A stretch of 57,469 nucleotides of DNA, taken from positions 1-57,469 of the forward strand of contig VYCW01000136.1 in the NCBI GenBank assembly GCA_009843735.1. Direction: 5' to 3'. The notes beneath the pieces were generated by a model, which was not told where the DNA came from, made no database searches, and worked only from the letters and a program-made list of their open reading frames with translations. Origin of the DNA: Acidimicrobiaceae bacterium. GTDB lineage: Bacteria > Actinomycetota > Acidimicrobiia > Acidimicrobiales > Aldehydirespiratoraceae. This document shows positions 16,513 through 27,278 of this stretch, piece after piece. Position 1 is the first letter of the stretch. Every line of letters starts with the position of its first letter. The position numbers and the translations under genes are program-made.

Positions 16513-17207
16513 TCCTCGGCATCGAGTCGGCCACCGGCCGCGTGGGCTGCGCCATCGGAGGCCACGAGGGCGTGCGGGCCTCGGTTCAGACCACCCGCGA
16601 CCGCCACCACGCCGAGTTGCTCGCCCCGCAGATCCAGGCTGCGTGCAGTCACGCCGGCGTGGCCCTGCGGGACCTGGGAGCGGTCGCGGTCGATGTGGGT
16701 CCGGGGCTCTATACCGGTCTGCGGGTGGGTGTGACCACCGCCGTCACCATGGCACACGCCCTGCGGGTGCCCATGGTCGCGGTCAGCAGCCTCGACCTGG
16801 TCGCCTACCCGCTGCGCCACACCGGCCGCACCATCGCGGTGGTGATCGACGCTCGCCGCGGCGAGGTGTTCCATGCCCGCTACGGATGCCTGCCCGGAGG
16901 GGTGCAGCGCCTCGACGGGCCCGAGGTCGGTCGCCCCGAACACGTTGTGTCACAGCTCCTGGCCACCGGCGACGAGACGCTCGTGGTGGGTGACGGCGCG
17001 GAGCGCTACGCGTCGATGTTCGAGGGACTGCGAGGCGTGGAGCTGGCCGATCCCGGCTTCGCCCATCCCTCGGCTGAGTCCCTGGTGCTGCTGGCCCACG
17101 CCCTCGCGCTGCGCGAGGAGTTCGTGCGGCCCGACGAGATCCAGCCTCTGTACCTGCGTCGCCCGGATGCCCAGCCCCAGTCCCACCAGATTGCGAGTTC
17201 GTCATGA
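16494..17207 (+). CDS. tsaB: tRNA threonylcarbamoyladenosine biosynthesis protein TsaB
   Basis: TsaB is the inactive ASKHA-fold partner that dimerises with TsaD. The 237-residue product has [17 protein letters not shown] at the N-terminus and VAVDVGPGLYTGLRVGVTTA, the family signature. The C-terminus (EIQPLYLRRPDAQ) is also typical. GTG 16494 is the longest start; GTG 16506 (VLILGIES) sits nearer to the tsaE stop and is an alternative. The rimI gene that often follows tsaB in actinobacteria is missing; tsaD comes next with a 4-base overlap. Confidence 0.94.
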   Translation: MGRAVLILGIESATGRVGCAIGGHEGVRASVQTTRDRHHAELLAPQIQAACSHAGVALRDLGAVAVDVGPGLYTGLRVGVTTAVTMAHALRVPMVAVSSLDLVAYPLRHTGRTIAVVIDARRGEVFHARYGCLPGGVQRLDGPEVGRPEHVVSQLLATGDETLVVGDGAERYASMFEGLRGVELADPGFAHPSAESLVLLAHALALREEFVRPDEIQPLYLRRPDAQPQSHQIASSS

Positions 17208-18232
17208 CCGAGTCCGGGCCGCTCGTGGCCGACGGCGAGCCGATCCTGGGCATCGAGACCTCCTGCGACGAGACCGCCGCGGCGGTGGTCGCCGGGGGCA
17301 GGCAGGTGCTGTCGTCGGTGGTGTCCAGCCAGATCGATCTGCACGCCCGCTACGGCGGGGTCGTTCCCGAGGTGGCAGGCCGGGCCCATGTCGAGCGCAT
17401 GGTCCCGGTGGTGTCGCAGGCGCTGGTGGAGTCGGCGGTCGACGACTCCGACATCGCCGCAGTGGGGGCCACCGCGGGACCGGGCCTGGTGGGAGCGCTG
17501 CTGGTCGGCGTGTCGGCGGCCAAGGCGCTGGCGCTGGTATGGGATGTGCCGTTCGTCGCCGTCAACCATCTCGAGGCCCACCTCCACGCGGCCTTCCTGG
17601 ACGAGCCGAGCCTGGAGCTGCCCGTGGTCGTGGTGCTGGTCTCGGGAGGCCACACCATGCTCGTGCTGATGGAGGAACGGCTGCGCTACCGGATCCTGGG
17701 CGCCACCGTCGACGACGCTGGCGGGGAGGCGTTCGACAAGGTGGCCCGCTACATGGGCCTCGGATACCCGGGCGGCCCGGCCATCGACCGGCTGAGCGGG
17801 CAGGGCGACCGTGACGCGATCGCCTTTCCCAGAGCGATGCTGCACGACGGCTGGAACTTCTCCTTCAGCGGGCTCAAGACCTCGGTCATCAACTACCTGC
17901 GCCGCCAGCCCGACGCCCCGGCCGCCGATGTCGCCGCGTCGTTCCAGGAGGCGGTGGCCGACGTGCTGGTAGCCAAGGCCCGCCGGGCTGCCGCCGAGCA
18001 TGGGGCGCTGGGTCTGTGCCTGGCCGGCGGGGTGGCCGCCAACAGCCGCCTGCGGGAGATGACGCTCGACGCCTGCACAGCCGACGGGCTGGCCGCCTAC
18101 CTGCCGAGCCGGGCCATGTGCACCGACAACGCGGCCATGGTGGCCGCGGCAGCGTGGTGGCGTCTGAAGGCCGACGGGCCCTCGCCGCTCAACGTGGGCG
18201 CCGATCCGTCCCTGAGCCTGCCGGAGGGCTGA
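17204..18232 (+). CDS. tsaD: tRNA N6-adenosine threonylcarbamoyltransferase TsaD
   Basis: TsaD transfers the threonylcarbamoyl group from its adenylate to A37 of tRNA. The 342-residue protein has GIETSCDETAAAVV, the iron-binding HLEAH (HxxxH), VSGGHTMLV, DDAGGEAFDKVAR, GYPGGPAIDRL and CLAGGVAANSRLR, all family hallmarks. ATG 17204 overlaps the tsaB stop (ATGA). It ends about 46 bases before the groES promoter region; the tsaD-groES order is widely seen in actinobacteria. Confidence 0.97.
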   Translation: MTESGPLVADGEPILGIETSCDETAAAVVAGGRQVLSSVVSSQIDLHARYGGVVPEVAGRAHVERMVPVVSQALVESAVDDSDIAAVGATAGPGLVGALLVGVSAAKALALVWDVPFVAVNHLEAHLHAAFLDEPSLELPVVVVLVSGGHTMLVLMEERLRYRILGATVDDAGGEAFDKVARYMGLGYPGGPAIDRLSGQGDRDAIAFPRAMLHDGWNFSFSGLKTSVINYLRRQPDAPAADVAASFQEAVADVLVAKARRAAAEHGALGLCLAGGVAANSRLREMTLDACTADGLAAYLPSRAMCTDNAAMVAAAAWWRLKADGPSPLNVGADPSLSLPEG

Positions 18233-18249
18233 AACGCCCAGTTCGCGCG

Positions 18250-18278
18250 TTGTGGCCCACCCCGACGCGCCCTATCGT
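18250..18278 (+). promoter_or_regulatory. groESL promoter
   Basis: TTGTGG (18250-18255) and TATCGT (18273-18278) are spaced 17 bases apart, a good housekeeping sigma-factor layout. The predicted transcription start falls inside the CIRCE operator immediately downstream. Confidence 0.6.
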
Positions 18279-18304
18279 TGGCACTCGTCACGGGAGAGTG
18301 CTAA
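18278..18304 (+). promoter_or_regulatory. CIRCE operator (HrcA site)
   Basis: TTGGCACTC, nine bases, then GAGTGCTAA. This matches the CIRCE consensus TTAGCACTC-N9-GAGTGCTAA at 17 of 18 positions. HrcA binding here would repress groESL until heat shock. hrcA is not in the window. Confidence 0.92.
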
Positions 18305-18355
18305 CGCCCGTGTTCAGTCCAAGAAACATCAAGAACACCGAGTCCGGGAGGACAC

Positions 18356-18646
18356 ATGAACCTGCAGCCACTCGAGGATCGCATCGTTGTGCGGCCCGGC
18401 GACGCCGAGGAGACCACGGCCAGTGGTCTCGTCATCCCCGACACCGCCAAAGAGAAGCCCCAGCAGGGCGACGTACTGGCGGTAGGCCCCGGTCGCCGGT
18501 CCGACGACAGCGGCGAACTCATCCCCATGGATGTCGGCGTGGGCGACACCGTCGTCTACTCGAAGTACGGCGGCACCGAGATCACCGTCGACGGTGAGGA
18601 CCTGCTGATCCTCAACGCCCGCGACGTGCTCGCCAAGGTCGTCTGA
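18356..18646 (+). CDS. groES: Co-chaperonin GroES
   Basis: GroES is the heptameric lid of the GroEL folding chamber. The 96-residue protein starts [19 protein letters not shown], has the mobile loop [16 protein letters not shown] and ends [14 protein letters not shown]. All are typical. It lies about 50 bases after a CIRCE operator and 8 bases before groEL, so the pair is one heat-shock operon. Confidence 0.97.
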   Translation: MNLQPLEDRIVVRPGDAEETTASGLVIPDTAKEKPQQGDVLAVGPGRRSDDSGELIPMDVGVGDTVVYSKYGGTEITVDGEDLLILNARDVLAKVV

Positions 18647-18651
18647 GGTAG

Positions 18652-20301
<1,650 letters not shown>

Positions 20302-20326
20302 CCGTTCGCCCCCAGCGAACCCCCCA

Positions 20327-20355
20327 AGGAGCCCGAGCGATGAGCTCGGGCTCCT
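20327..20355 (+). terminator. Hairpin terminator after groEL
   Basis: A perfect 12-bp stem (20327-20338 with 20344-20355, arms AGGAGCCCGAGC and GCTCGGGCTCCT) with the 5-base loop GATGA stands 25 bases after the groEL stop. There is no U tract, as is common in high-G+C actinobacteria. Confidence 0.8.
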
Positions 20356-20401
20356 CCGCGTTCCGCCCGGACGGCTGTGACAGGAGTCACCGCGTCAAGC
20401 A

Positions 20402-20430
20402 TTGACAGGGGGCGCACACAAGTGAAGCAT
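20402..20430 (+). promoter_or_regulatory. Possible promoter for the secreted repeat lipoprotein
   Basis: A perfect TTGACA (20402-20407) is followed after 17 bases by AAGCAT (20425-20430), a poor -10. The transcript would have a leader of about 55 bases before ATG 20493. The region 20356-20492 holds nothing else that I can recognise. Confidence 0.3.
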
Positions 20431-20492
20431 TCGGGAGAGCGCCGCGGCTTCGGTCACGACAGCTCTTGCAGAATCCGAGGGAGAAGACCCCA

Positions 20493-22388
20493 ATGTCCAC
20501 ATCTCGCCATCGCGCCGGCCGTCTCGTTCGAGAGCGGGTGGCCGGAACGGCTCTGGTCCTTGCTCTAGCGGTCTCGGCCTGCGGCACTGATGACCCGATC
20601 ATCGAGCCTGTCGCGGAGGCTACGACGACCACTTCGGCGGGCGCAGCGGAGGCTACGACGGCCACTTCGGCGGCAGCGCCCGAACCTACCGAAGTGCCGC
20701 CGGCCAGCACTGCTGCGGTGGCTGGGGCGAGTCCCGGGTCGGAGGGGTCGAACGGCGCCCAGGTGTCCGCCGGCATCGCTGGCGGGTCCAGTTGGTCGGA
20801 CATTCTGGACCGTTTGGACGCGTCCGAGCAGTCCTGCATCCGCGGGGTGCTGGATGAGGCAGGGCTGGATGAGGCGGGGCGGGAGTCGGCTATGAGCCGG
20901 CGTCTCTTCTCTGACGACTTCCCGGTGGCCGAGGACGCTGCGATGTTCGCGTGCCTCGCGGCTGACACGGCTACCGACGTGTTCGTCACCTCCATGGTCG
21001 CGGCGATGGAGCCGGAGCTCGGTGTGGAGGTGAGCGACGATGAGAGGGCCTGCTTTCGAGATCGGTTGACAGGCATCGACCTGGCCGCCCTGGTCTCGGC
21101 CAGCGAGATATCCGACGACGATGCGAGCGTGATGGTGCTCCTGGGCGCCCTGGTGAGCTGCATTCCGGATGCGTTCATCTCGTCGGTTCTCGCCGACTTC
21201 GACATGGGCTTCGACGATCTGAGCGAGGATGAGAAGGCTTGTGCACGTGAGCTGTTGGTTGGATTGGACTTGGACGGTCTGGCCAGCTCGGACGACAACG
21301 GGGAGGCGGCTGTCGAAGCGATCTTGGCGCTCTCCTTCGGCCTGATCGAGTGCCTACCGGATCTAGCGGAGGGCGGGATGGCTCTGCCATCCGGAGAGTT
21401 CTCACCCGAGGGGGCAACACCGGCGGCAGTGGGCGAGCCGATCGAGGGCGCCCTGGATTCCGCCGACGACACCGAGCTCTATGTGTTCGAGGCTGTGGAG
21501 GGCGAGTTCTATGAGATAGGTGTGGAGCCGGTGACGTTGGATGATCCGACGGTCACGCTGTACGGCGCCGATGGAGCGTGGCTGGGTTACAACGACGACT
21601 CGGGAGACTCGCTGGCGTCGCGACTGTACTGGTCCGCTGACGGCTCGGGTCCGCTGTATGTGGAGGTGGGCGGCTACGGCGCCGGGTCCTACACCCTGAC
21701 GGTTGAGGTCTCCGACGTCGATGATGATCATGCCAACTCGTCGGCGGGAGCCACCGCGGCGGAGGTTGGCGAAGCGGTCGGGGGTTCACTGGAATACGGC
21801 GATGACGCTGACTTCTTTGTGTTCGAGGCTGTGGAGGGCGAGTTCTATGAGATAGGTGTGGAGCCGGTGACGTTGGAGGATCCGACGGTCGCGCTCTACG
21901 ACGCCGATGGAGCGTGGCTGGACTACAACGACGACTCGGGAGACTCGCTGGCGGCGCGCCTGATCTGGCCGGCGGGCAGCTCTGGTCCGCTGTATGTGGA
22001 GGTGGGCGGCTACGGAGTCGGCTCCTACACGTTGACGGTCGCGGTCAGTGACGTCGTTGACGACCATGCCAATGCGCCCGAAGGGGCCACTGCGGCGGAG
22101 GTGGGCGAAGCAGTCGAGGGTTCGCTGGAATACGACGGCGATGTCGACTACTTCGTGTTCGATGCTGTCGAGGGCGAGCTGTATGAGTTGAGCGTGTCGC
22201 CGGTGACGTTGGAGGATCCGACAGTTGAGCTGTACGACGCCGATGGAGCGTGGCTGGACTATGACGACGACTCGGGAGGCGCGCTGGCGCCCCGCCTGTA
22301 CTGGCCGGCGGACGTTTCGGGTCCGCTCTATGTGGAGGTGGGCGGCTACGGCGCCGGCTCCTACTCCCTGACCATCACACGCCGCTGA
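20493..22388 (+). CDS. Secreted lipoprotein with Cys-paired helical repeats and three PPC-like repeats
   Basis: No known protein is recognised as a whole. From ATG 20493 (GAGGGAGAAG just upstream) the 631-residue product has a basic start, a hydrophobic stretch and the lipobox VSAC with Cys30, so it should be a lipoprotein. A Thr/Ala/Pro-rich linker follows. DNA 20805-21370 encodes three related acidic helical units of about 60-75 residues, each with two cysteines (SCIRG/FACLA, ACFRD/SCIPD, ACARE/ECLPD). Then come three ~105-residue repeats (about 21431, 21766 and 22101 onward) with YVFEAVEGEFYEI, DPTV.LY.ADGAWL and GPLYVEVGGYG.GSY.LT, resembling bacterial pre-peptidase C-terminal (PPC) beta domains. 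No catalytic domain is visible. Likely a surface adhesion or stress protein; function not assignable. Confidence 0.8.
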   Translation: MSTSRHRAGRLVRERVAGTALVLALAVSACGTDDPIIEPVAEATTTTSAGAAEATTATSAAAPEPTEVPPASTAAVAGASPGSEGSNGAQVSAGIAGGSSWSDILDRLDASEQSCIRGVLDEAGLDEAGRESAMSRRLFSDDFPVAEDAAMFACLAADTATDVFVTSMVAAMEPELGVEVSDDERACFRDRLTGIDLAALVSASEISDDDASVMVLLGALVSCIPDAFISSVLADFDMGFDDLSEDEKACARELLVGLDLDGLASSDDNGEAAVEAILALSFGLIECLPDLAEGGMALPSGEFSPEGATPAAVGEPIEGALDSADDTELYVFEAVEGEFYEIGVEPVTLDDPTVTLYGADGAWLGYNDDSGDSLASRLYWSADGSGPLYVEVGGYGAGSYTLTVEVSDVDDDHANSSAGATAAEVGEAVGGSLEYGDDADFFVFEAVEGEFYEIGVEPVTLEDPTVALYDADGAWLDYNDDSGDSLAARLIWPAGSSGPLYVEVGGYGVGSYTLTVAVSDVVDDHANAPEGATAAEVGEAVEGSLEYDGDVDYFVFDAVEGELYELSVSPVTLEDPTVELYDADGAWLDYDDDSGGALAPRLYWPADVSGPLYVEVGGYGAGSYSLTITRR

Positions 22389-22414
22389 TCGGGGGCGGTG
22401 CCCGGCAGGCTCGG

Positions 22415-22420
22415 TAGCCT
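22415..22420 (+). promoter_or_regulatory. -10 box for a leaderless small-ORF transcript
   Basis: TAGCCT ends exactly 7 bases before ATG 22428, so the predicted transcription start coincides with the start codon. This supports 22428 rather than the longer in-frame GTG 22398. Confidence 0.55.
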
Positions 22421-22427
22421 CACCGGG

Positions 22428-22595
22428 ATGGATCGCCCGGCGCCGGACCCGCGTAAGCTGCTGGACCACTGGGAGGAGTGGGAGCGGGGCGAGACCCCGC
22501 CCGGCCGGGTGATGAGCGACCTCAAGACCGGCGGGCTACGGGACCTCCTCCAAGACCTCGCCGCGACCGCGGGCGGCGGCGGGGACGAGTCCTGA
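22428..22595 (+). CDS. Small conserved acidic protein of unknown function
   Basis: The 55-residue product reads DPRKLLDHWEEWERGETPPG then RVMSDLKTGGLRDLLQDLA. I recall similar short proteins in other actinobacteria (a WxxWE-G-xxPGR-xxDLKTGGLRxLL pattern) but know of no function. It has one predicted amphipathic helix at each end and no membrane segment. The start is supported by a -10 box 7 bases upstream. The following Nudix gene is in the same direction, so the two may be co-transcribed. Confidence 0.65.
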   Translation: MDRPAPDPRKLLDHWEEWERGETPPGRVMSDLKTGGLRDLLQDLAATAGGGGDES

Positions 22596-22690
22596 CCGAT
22601 CCGGTCGCCCCGGCGGCGGCATTCGAGCCGCCACCGGCTCCTGGGGGCAGGGGCGGCTCCCAGCACATCCCCCGCCCGGAGCAGGCCAGG

Positions 22691-23338
22691 ATGGGCGGAG
22701 CGGCTCCGTGGGCAGAGCTTCCCGAGCATCGGCGCCGACCCAGCCTGGAACGGGTGGTCCAGGCGGTCGCGACCGCGCCTTCCACGCTCCTTCCGTCTCC
22801 CGCTTCGGCGGTGCCGGGATCGGCTCCATCGGGTGTGCTGGTCCTGCTCTATGAGCATGGCGGCGAGCCGTGGGTGGTTCTCACCCGGCGGGCCTGGCAC
22901 CTGCGCCACCACGCTGGCGAGGTGTCGTTCCCCGGTGGCAGGCGGGAGCCGGGCGACGCCGACCTGTGGGCCACCGCGGTGCGGGAGGCATCCGAGGAGA
23001 TCGGGCTGGACCCAGGCGCGGTGCGGAAGGTCGGCCGGCTGGACCGCTTCGTCACCGTGGGGTCGCGCTCGCTGGTGTGCCCCTTCGTGGCCACCGTCGG
23101 CGAGCGCCCCGAGCTGGTGCCCGACCCGGCCGAGGTCGAGCGGGTGCTGCACGTCCGGCTGTCCGAGCTGACCGACCCAGACACCTGGCGCGAGGAGGTC
23201 TGGTCGCTGGGCGAGGCATTCGGAGGCGAGCGCACCATGACGTTCTTCGAGCTGCCGGGCGACACCGTGTGGGGGGCGACCGCAGCCGTGCTGCGCAGGC
23301 TCCTGACTGTCGCGACCGCTGCCCCCGTCGCCGGGTAG
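22691..23338 (+). CDS. CoA-type Nudix hydrolase
   Basis: The product belongs to the Nudix family that cleaves CoA or related diphosphates (NudL/YeaB, NUDT7/8). LTRRAWHLRHHAGEVSFPGG is the NuCoA signature and overlaps the Nudix box GG.REPGDADLWATAVREASEEIGL, which holds the metal-binding glutamates. The expanded spacing inside the box is usual for this subfamily. The start is uncertain: ATG 22691 gives 215 residues, but the frame is open upstream to about 22593, just after the preceding gene, and a non-ATG start there is possible. It would recycle CoA or remove toxic CoA derivatives in the cytosol. Confidence 0.85.
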   Translation: MGGAAPWAELPEHRRRPSLERVVQAVATAPSTLLPSPASAVPGSAPSGVLVLLYEHGGEPWVVLTRRAWHLRHHAGEVSFPGGRREPGDADLWATAVREASEEIGLDPGAVRKVGRLDRFVTVGSRSLVCPFVATVGERPELVPDPAEVERVLHVRLSELTDPDTWREEVWSLGEAFGGERTMTFFELPGDTVWGATAAVLRRLLTVATAAPVAG

Positions 23339-23440
23339 GATCGTTCGGTGCCCGGCTTGCGGCGCCTCGGTTTCTTGGTGTCTAGCCCTATGAGCGAACC
23401 CGTGCGAGGGTCGCAGTGCCAGGGGAGTCTCGATGGCTGA
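23336..23440 (+). promoter_or_regulatory. guaB3-guaA promoter -10 and possible leaderless upstream ORF
   Basis: TAGGAT (23336-23341) overlaps the Nudix stop codon. GTG 23348 lies 6 bases after it and starts a 30-codon frame ending at TGA 23438-23440, which overlaps the guaB3 ATG at 23433. guaB3 has its own AGGGGAG at 23421-23427. The upstream frame may be a regulatory leader peptide or chance. Confidence 0.35.
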
Positions 23441-24542
23441 GACAGAGATCGGGTTGGGCAAGTCCGGTCGCCGCGCCTACCGGTTGGATGAGATCGCCAT
23501 CATCCCCAGCCGGCGCACCCGGGATCCCGAGGACGTGGACATCTCCTGGCAGATCGACGCCTACCGCTTCGACATTCCCGTACTGGCGGCCTCCACCGAC
23601 AGCGTCACCAGCCCGGCCACCGCGGTGCAGATGGGCGAGCTCGGCGGGGTCGGGGTGCTGGATCTCGAGGGCGTTTGGACCCGCTGCGAAGACCCCACCT
23701 CCGAGCTGGCCGAGCTGGGCGCCATGCCGGTGGACACCGCGGCCGGCCGTCTGCGTGAGCTCTACTCCCGGCCGATCCAGCCCGAGCTGGTGGCGGCCCG
23801 CATCGCAGAGATCGCCGAGACAGGCGTCCGCACCGCGGGCCGGGTCCGGCCCCAGCGGGCGGTCGAGCTGGCCCCACACGCCATCGGTGCGGAGATCGAC
23901 CTGCTGGTCATCTCGGGCACGATCGTGTCGGCCGAGCATGTGTCGTCGTCGGTGGACCCGCTCAACCTCAAGACGTTCATCCGCCGGATGCAGACGCCGG
24001 TGATCGTCGGCGGCTGCGTGAGCTACCAGGCTGCCCTGCACCTGATGCGCACCGGAGCCGCCGGTGTGCTCGTCGGGGCCGGCTCGGGCCATGTCGGCAC
24101 CAGTCGCCAGGTGCTGGGACTGGACGCGCCCCAGGCCACCGCCATCGCCGATGCGCGTGCCGCCCGTATGCGCCACCTCGACGAGACCGGCGTGTACTGC
24201 CACGTGATCGCAGACGGGACCATGCGTACCGCGGGAGACGTCGCCAAGGCCATCGTGTGCGGCGCCGACGCCGTGATGCTGGGCCTGCCACTGGCGTCGG
24301 CGTCGGACTCACCCTGCCCGGGGCGCCACTGGGACCTTGCGGCCGGACACCCGACGCTGCCGAGAGGACGGATCACCGATGTCGAGCCGCACGGCACGCT
24401 GGCGGAGATCCTGCACGGCCCGGCCCTCGGTCCCGGGGGCACCACCAACATGATGGGTGGGCTGCGGACGTCGCTGGCCAAGTGCGGCTACACCGATGTG
24501 AAGGACTTCCAGCGGGCCGCGGTAGCCATCGTCTCGCCGTGA
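23433..24542 (+). CDS. guaB3: GuaB3 family IMP dehydrogenase-related protein
   Basis: The 369-residue TIM-barrel protein belongs to the GuaB3 subgroup, related to IMP dehydrogenase but lacking the CBS pair. It has [44 protein letters not shown], the loop [15 protein letters not shown], and [26 protein letters not shown]. In standard IMPDH the equivalent loop carries the catalytic Cys (GSICTT); here no Cys is present, as I recall for other actinobacterial GuaB3 proteins. Its activity is therefore uncertain. It lies directly upstream of guaA with a GTGA overlap, which supports a guanine-nucleotide role. The canonical guaB is not in this window. Confidence 0.88.
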   Translation: MAETEIGLGKSGRRAYRLDEIAIIPSRRTRDPEDVDISWQIDAYRFDIPVLAASTDSVTSPATAVQMGELGGVGVLDLEGVWTRCEDPTSELAELGAMPVDTAAGRLRELYSRPIQPELVAARIAEIAETGVRTAGRVRPQRAVELAPHAIGAEIDLLVISGTIVSAEHVSSSVDPLNLKTFIRRMQTPVIVGGCVSYQAALHLMRTGAAGVLVGAGSGHVGTSRQVLGLDAPQATAIADARAARMRHLDETGVYCHVIADGTMRTAGDVAKAIVCGADAVMLGLPLASASDSPCPGRHWDLAAGHPTLPRGRITDVEPHGTLAEILHGPALGPGGTTNMMGGLRTSLAKCGYTDVKDFQRAAVAIVSP

Positions 24543-26110
24543 CCGCCGGGACCGCGGCGGGCGCCGCCCGCGGGTTCGACACCGTGCTGGTGGTCGACTT
24601 CGGCGCCCAGTACGCGCAGCTGATCGCCCGGCGGGTGCGCGAGTGCGCGGTGTACAGCGAGATCGTGCCCTCCTCGATCACGGCGGGCGAGGTGGCGGCC
24701 CGTCGGCCGTCCGGGGTGATCCTCAGCGGCGGTCCCGCCTCTGTGCATGTCGACGGGGCGCCCAGCCTCGACCCCGAGATCTACGGTCTCGGCGTCCCCG
24801 TCCTCGGCATCTGCTACGGCGCCCAGCTCATCGCCGAGCAGCTCGGCGGCACCGTCGGCCCCAACGAGCGGGGCGAGTACGGCCGGGCCGAGATGACGGT
24901 GGCCCGTGACGGCGGCGGGACGCTGCTGTCGGGCCTTCCGGCGTGCCAGCCGGTGTGGATGAGCCATTTCGACGCCATCGTCGATCCGCCTCCGGGCGCG
25001 GCCGTCACCGCGTCCACGGCGGCCTCGCCGGTGGCCGCCTTCGAGGACCCCGGCCGGGGCCTCTACGGCGTGCAGTTCCATCCCGAGGTACAGCACACGC
25101 CCCACGGGCTCCAGGTCATCGAGCGGTTCCTGCGGCGGGGCTGCGGCGCCGGGCCGAGCTGGTCGATGGACTCGATCATCGACGCCTCGACGGCCTCGGT
25201 CCGTGAGCAGGTCGGTGAGGGCCGGGCCATCTGCGGGCTGTCGGGGGGCGTGGACTCCGCGGTGGCCGCCGCCTTGGTGCACCGGGCCATCGGTGACCAG
25301 CTCAAGTGCGTGCTGGTCGACACCGGCCTGCTGCGCCTGGGCGAGGCCGATCAGGTGGAGGAGACCTTCGCGCGTCACGTCGGCATCGACCTGGTACGCG
25401 TCGACGCGGCCACCGAGTTCTTCAGCGCCCTGGCAGGGGTCACCGAGCCCGAGACCAAGCGCAAGATCGTGGGCGAGCAGTTCATCAGGGCTTTCGAACG
25501 GGCCCGCCACCAGGTCCCCGACGCGGGGTTCCTGGTGCAGGGAACGCTGTATCCCGACGTGATCGAGTCGGGGGCCACCACCCACTCGTCCACCATCAAG
25601 AGCCACCACAACGTGGGCGGGCTGCCCGACGACCTGGACTTCGAGCTGGTCGAGCCGCTGCGGCTGCTGTTCAAGGACGAGGTGCGGGCCGTGGGCGCCG
25701 AGCTGGGCCTGCCCGACGAGATCGTGCACCGCCAGCCGTTCCCAGGCCCCGGACTGGCGGTGCGCATCATCGGAGAGGTGACCCCCTCCGCGGCCGGCAC
25801 CCTGCGTCAGGCCGACGCCATCGTCCGTGAGGAGCTGCGCAACGCCGGTCTGGAGCGCGAGATCTGGCAGTCGTTCGCGGTCCTGCCCGACATCCGCACG
25901 GTGGGGGTGATGGGCGACGAGCGCACCTACGGACGGCCGGTGGTGATACGGGCCGTGACCAGCGCAGACGCCATGACCGCCGACTGGGCCCGGCTGCCCC
26001 ACGACGTGCTGGAGGCCATGAGCAGCCGGGTGATCGCCGAGGTTCCCGGCGTGAACCGGGTGGTCTACGACATCACGTCCAAGCCCCCGGCCACCATCGA
26101 GTGGGAGTGA
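24539..26110 (+). CDS. guaA: GMP synthase (glutamine-hydrolysing)
   Basis: GuaA aminates XMP to GMP using glutamine and ATP. The 523-residue protein has the class I amidotransferase domain with Cys in GICYGAQ and His in QFHPEV, the ATP-pyrophosphatase P-loop [10 protein letters not shown], the [10 protein letters not shown] segment and the C-terminal dimerisation domain ending [12 protein letters not shown] 24539 overlaps the guaB3 stop. The longer in-frame extension upstream is a shadow of guaB3. It converges with the gamma-synthase gene on -. Confidence 0.97.
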   Translation: MTAGTAAGAARGFDTVLVVDFGAQYAQLIARRVRECAVYSEIVPSSITAGEVAARRPSGVILSGGPASVHVDGAPSLDPEIYGLGVPVLGICYGAQLIAEQLGGTVGPNERGEYGRAEMTVARDGGGTLLSGLPACQPVWMSHFDAIVDPPPGAAVTASTAASPVAAFEDPGRGLYGVQFHPEVQHTPHGLQVIERFLRRGCGAGPSWSMDSIIDASTASVREQVGEGRAICGLSGGVDSAVAAALVHRAIGDQLKCVLVDTGLLRLGEADQVEETFARHVGIDLVRVDAATEFFSALAGVTEPETKRKIVGEQFIRAFERARHQVPDAGFLVQGTLYPDVIESGATTHSSTIKSHHNVGGLPDDLDFELVEPLRLLFKDEVRAVGAELGLPDEIVHRQPFPGPGLAVRIIGEVTPSAAGTLRQADAIVREELRNAGLEREIWQSFAVLPDIRTVGVMGDERTYGRPVVIRAVTSADAMTADWARLPHDVLEAMSSRVIAEVPGVNRVVYDITSKPPATIEWE

Positions 26111-26135
26111 TCCGGGCCGGGCGCGGCCGGCAGCG

Positions 26136-27278
26136 CTAGCGCAGGGCCTGGTCGAGGTCGGCGAGCAGGTCGTCGATGGACTCGATGCCCACGGACAGGC
26201 GGATCAGGCCGGGGTCGACGGCCAGGGGCGAGTCGGCCACCGAGAGGTGGGTCATGGTGGAGGGCTGCTCGATCAGCGACTCCACCGCCCCGAGCGACTC
26301 GGCCAGCTGGAACACCCGTGTCGAGCTGACCGCAGCCACCGCGGCCGCCTCCCCTCCGGTCAGGATGCACGACACCATCCCGCCGAAGCCGCTCATCTGG
26401 CGGGTCGCGACCTGATGGCCGGGATGGTCCACGAGGCCCGGGTACAGCACCCGGGCCACCGCGGGGTGGTCGTCGAGGTAGCTGGCGACCTCCACCGCGT
26501 TGTCGCAGTGCCGGTCCATCCGCACGCCGAGCGTCTTGATGCCCCGCAGCAGCAGGTAGCAGTCGAACGGGCTTGGAACGGCTCCGGCCGCGTTCTGGAC
26601 GAAGGCCAGCTGCTCGGCCAGCCCGTCGTCGTCGACCGCGATGAAGCCGCCCACCACATCGGAGTGCCCGCCCAGGTACTTGGTGGAGGAGTGGACCACG
26701 ACGTCGGCGCCCAGCCCCAGCGGGTTCTGGAGGTACGGGGTGGCGAAGGTGTTGTCCACCACTAGGTGGGCCCCGACCGAGTGGGCCGCGCCGGCTGTGG
26801 CCGCGATGTCGACCACGGTCAGCATGGGGTTGGTGGGGGTCTCTATCCACACCTGGCGGGTCTCGGGGCGCAGGGCGTCGGCCAGGGCGGCCGCGTCGGT
26901 CAGGTCCACCGCCGACCACTCGATCCCCCGCTCGCCGTAGACACGGGCGATCAGCCGGAAGGTCCCGCCGTAGGCGTCGTTTCCGAGCACAACGTGGTCG
27001 CCGGGGCGCAGCATGCCGACCAGAGCGTCCTCGGCGGCCATGCCGCTGGCGAACGCGAATCCGTGGGCGGCACCCTCGAGCCCGGCCACGCTGCGCTCCA
27101 GCGCGGCCCGGGTCGGGTTCGACGTGCGCGAGTACTCGTAGCCCCGGGGCTGCCCCGGCGCCGGCTGCACGAAGGTGGTGGCCAGATGGATGGGCACGGT
27201 GATCGCGCCGGTGGCCTCGTCGGGCTCCTGGCCGGCATGGATGGCCCGGGTCTCGAATCCCCAGGTGCTCTCGCTCAC
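26136..27278 (-). CDS. metB: Cystathionine gamma-synthase/lyase family PLP enzyme
   Basis: This 380-residue PLP enzyme belongs to the Cys/Met-metabolism family. It has FETRAIHAG at the N-terminus, PIHLATTF, EYSRTSNPTRAALE, ASGMAA, ETPTNP and VDNTFATPYLQNPL, and the PLP lysine in SSTKYLGGHSD. GTG 27278 overlaps the stop of the upstream beta-synthase gene (GTGA). Pairing with cystathionine beta-synthase suggests either the gamma-synthase of methionine synthesis or the gamma-lyase that completes reverse transsulfuration; the sequence alone does not decide. The ORF runs far upstream but that is the shadow of the neighbour. Confidence 0.92.
   Translation of the reverse strand: MSESTWGFETRAIHAGQEPDEATGAITVPIHLATTFVQPAPGQPRGYEYSRTSNPTRAALERSVAGLEGAAHGFAFASGMAAEDALVGMLRPGDHVVLGNDAYGGTFRLIARVYGERGIEWSAVDLTDAAALADALRPETRQVWIETPTNPMLTVVDIAATAGAAHSVGAHLVVDNTFATPYLQNPLGLGADVVVHSSTKYLGGHSDVVGGFIAVDDDGLAEQLAFVQNAAGAVPSPFDCYLLLRGIKTLGVRMDRHCDNAVEVASYLDDHPAVARVLYPGLVDHPGHQVATRQMSGFGGMVSCILTGGEAAAVAAVSSTRVFQLAESLGAVESLIEQPSTMTHLSVADSPLAVDPGLIRLSVGIESIDDLLADLDQALR

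Noticed and set aside
24488-26002. Minus-strand open frame of about 500 codons opposite guaA
   Set aside because: Antisense shadow; low-complexity His/Gly/Arg composition.
26111-26135. G+C-rich inverted sequence between guaA and the gamma-synthase gene as a terminator
   Set aside because: Stem is imperfect and not distinguishable from background base composition.
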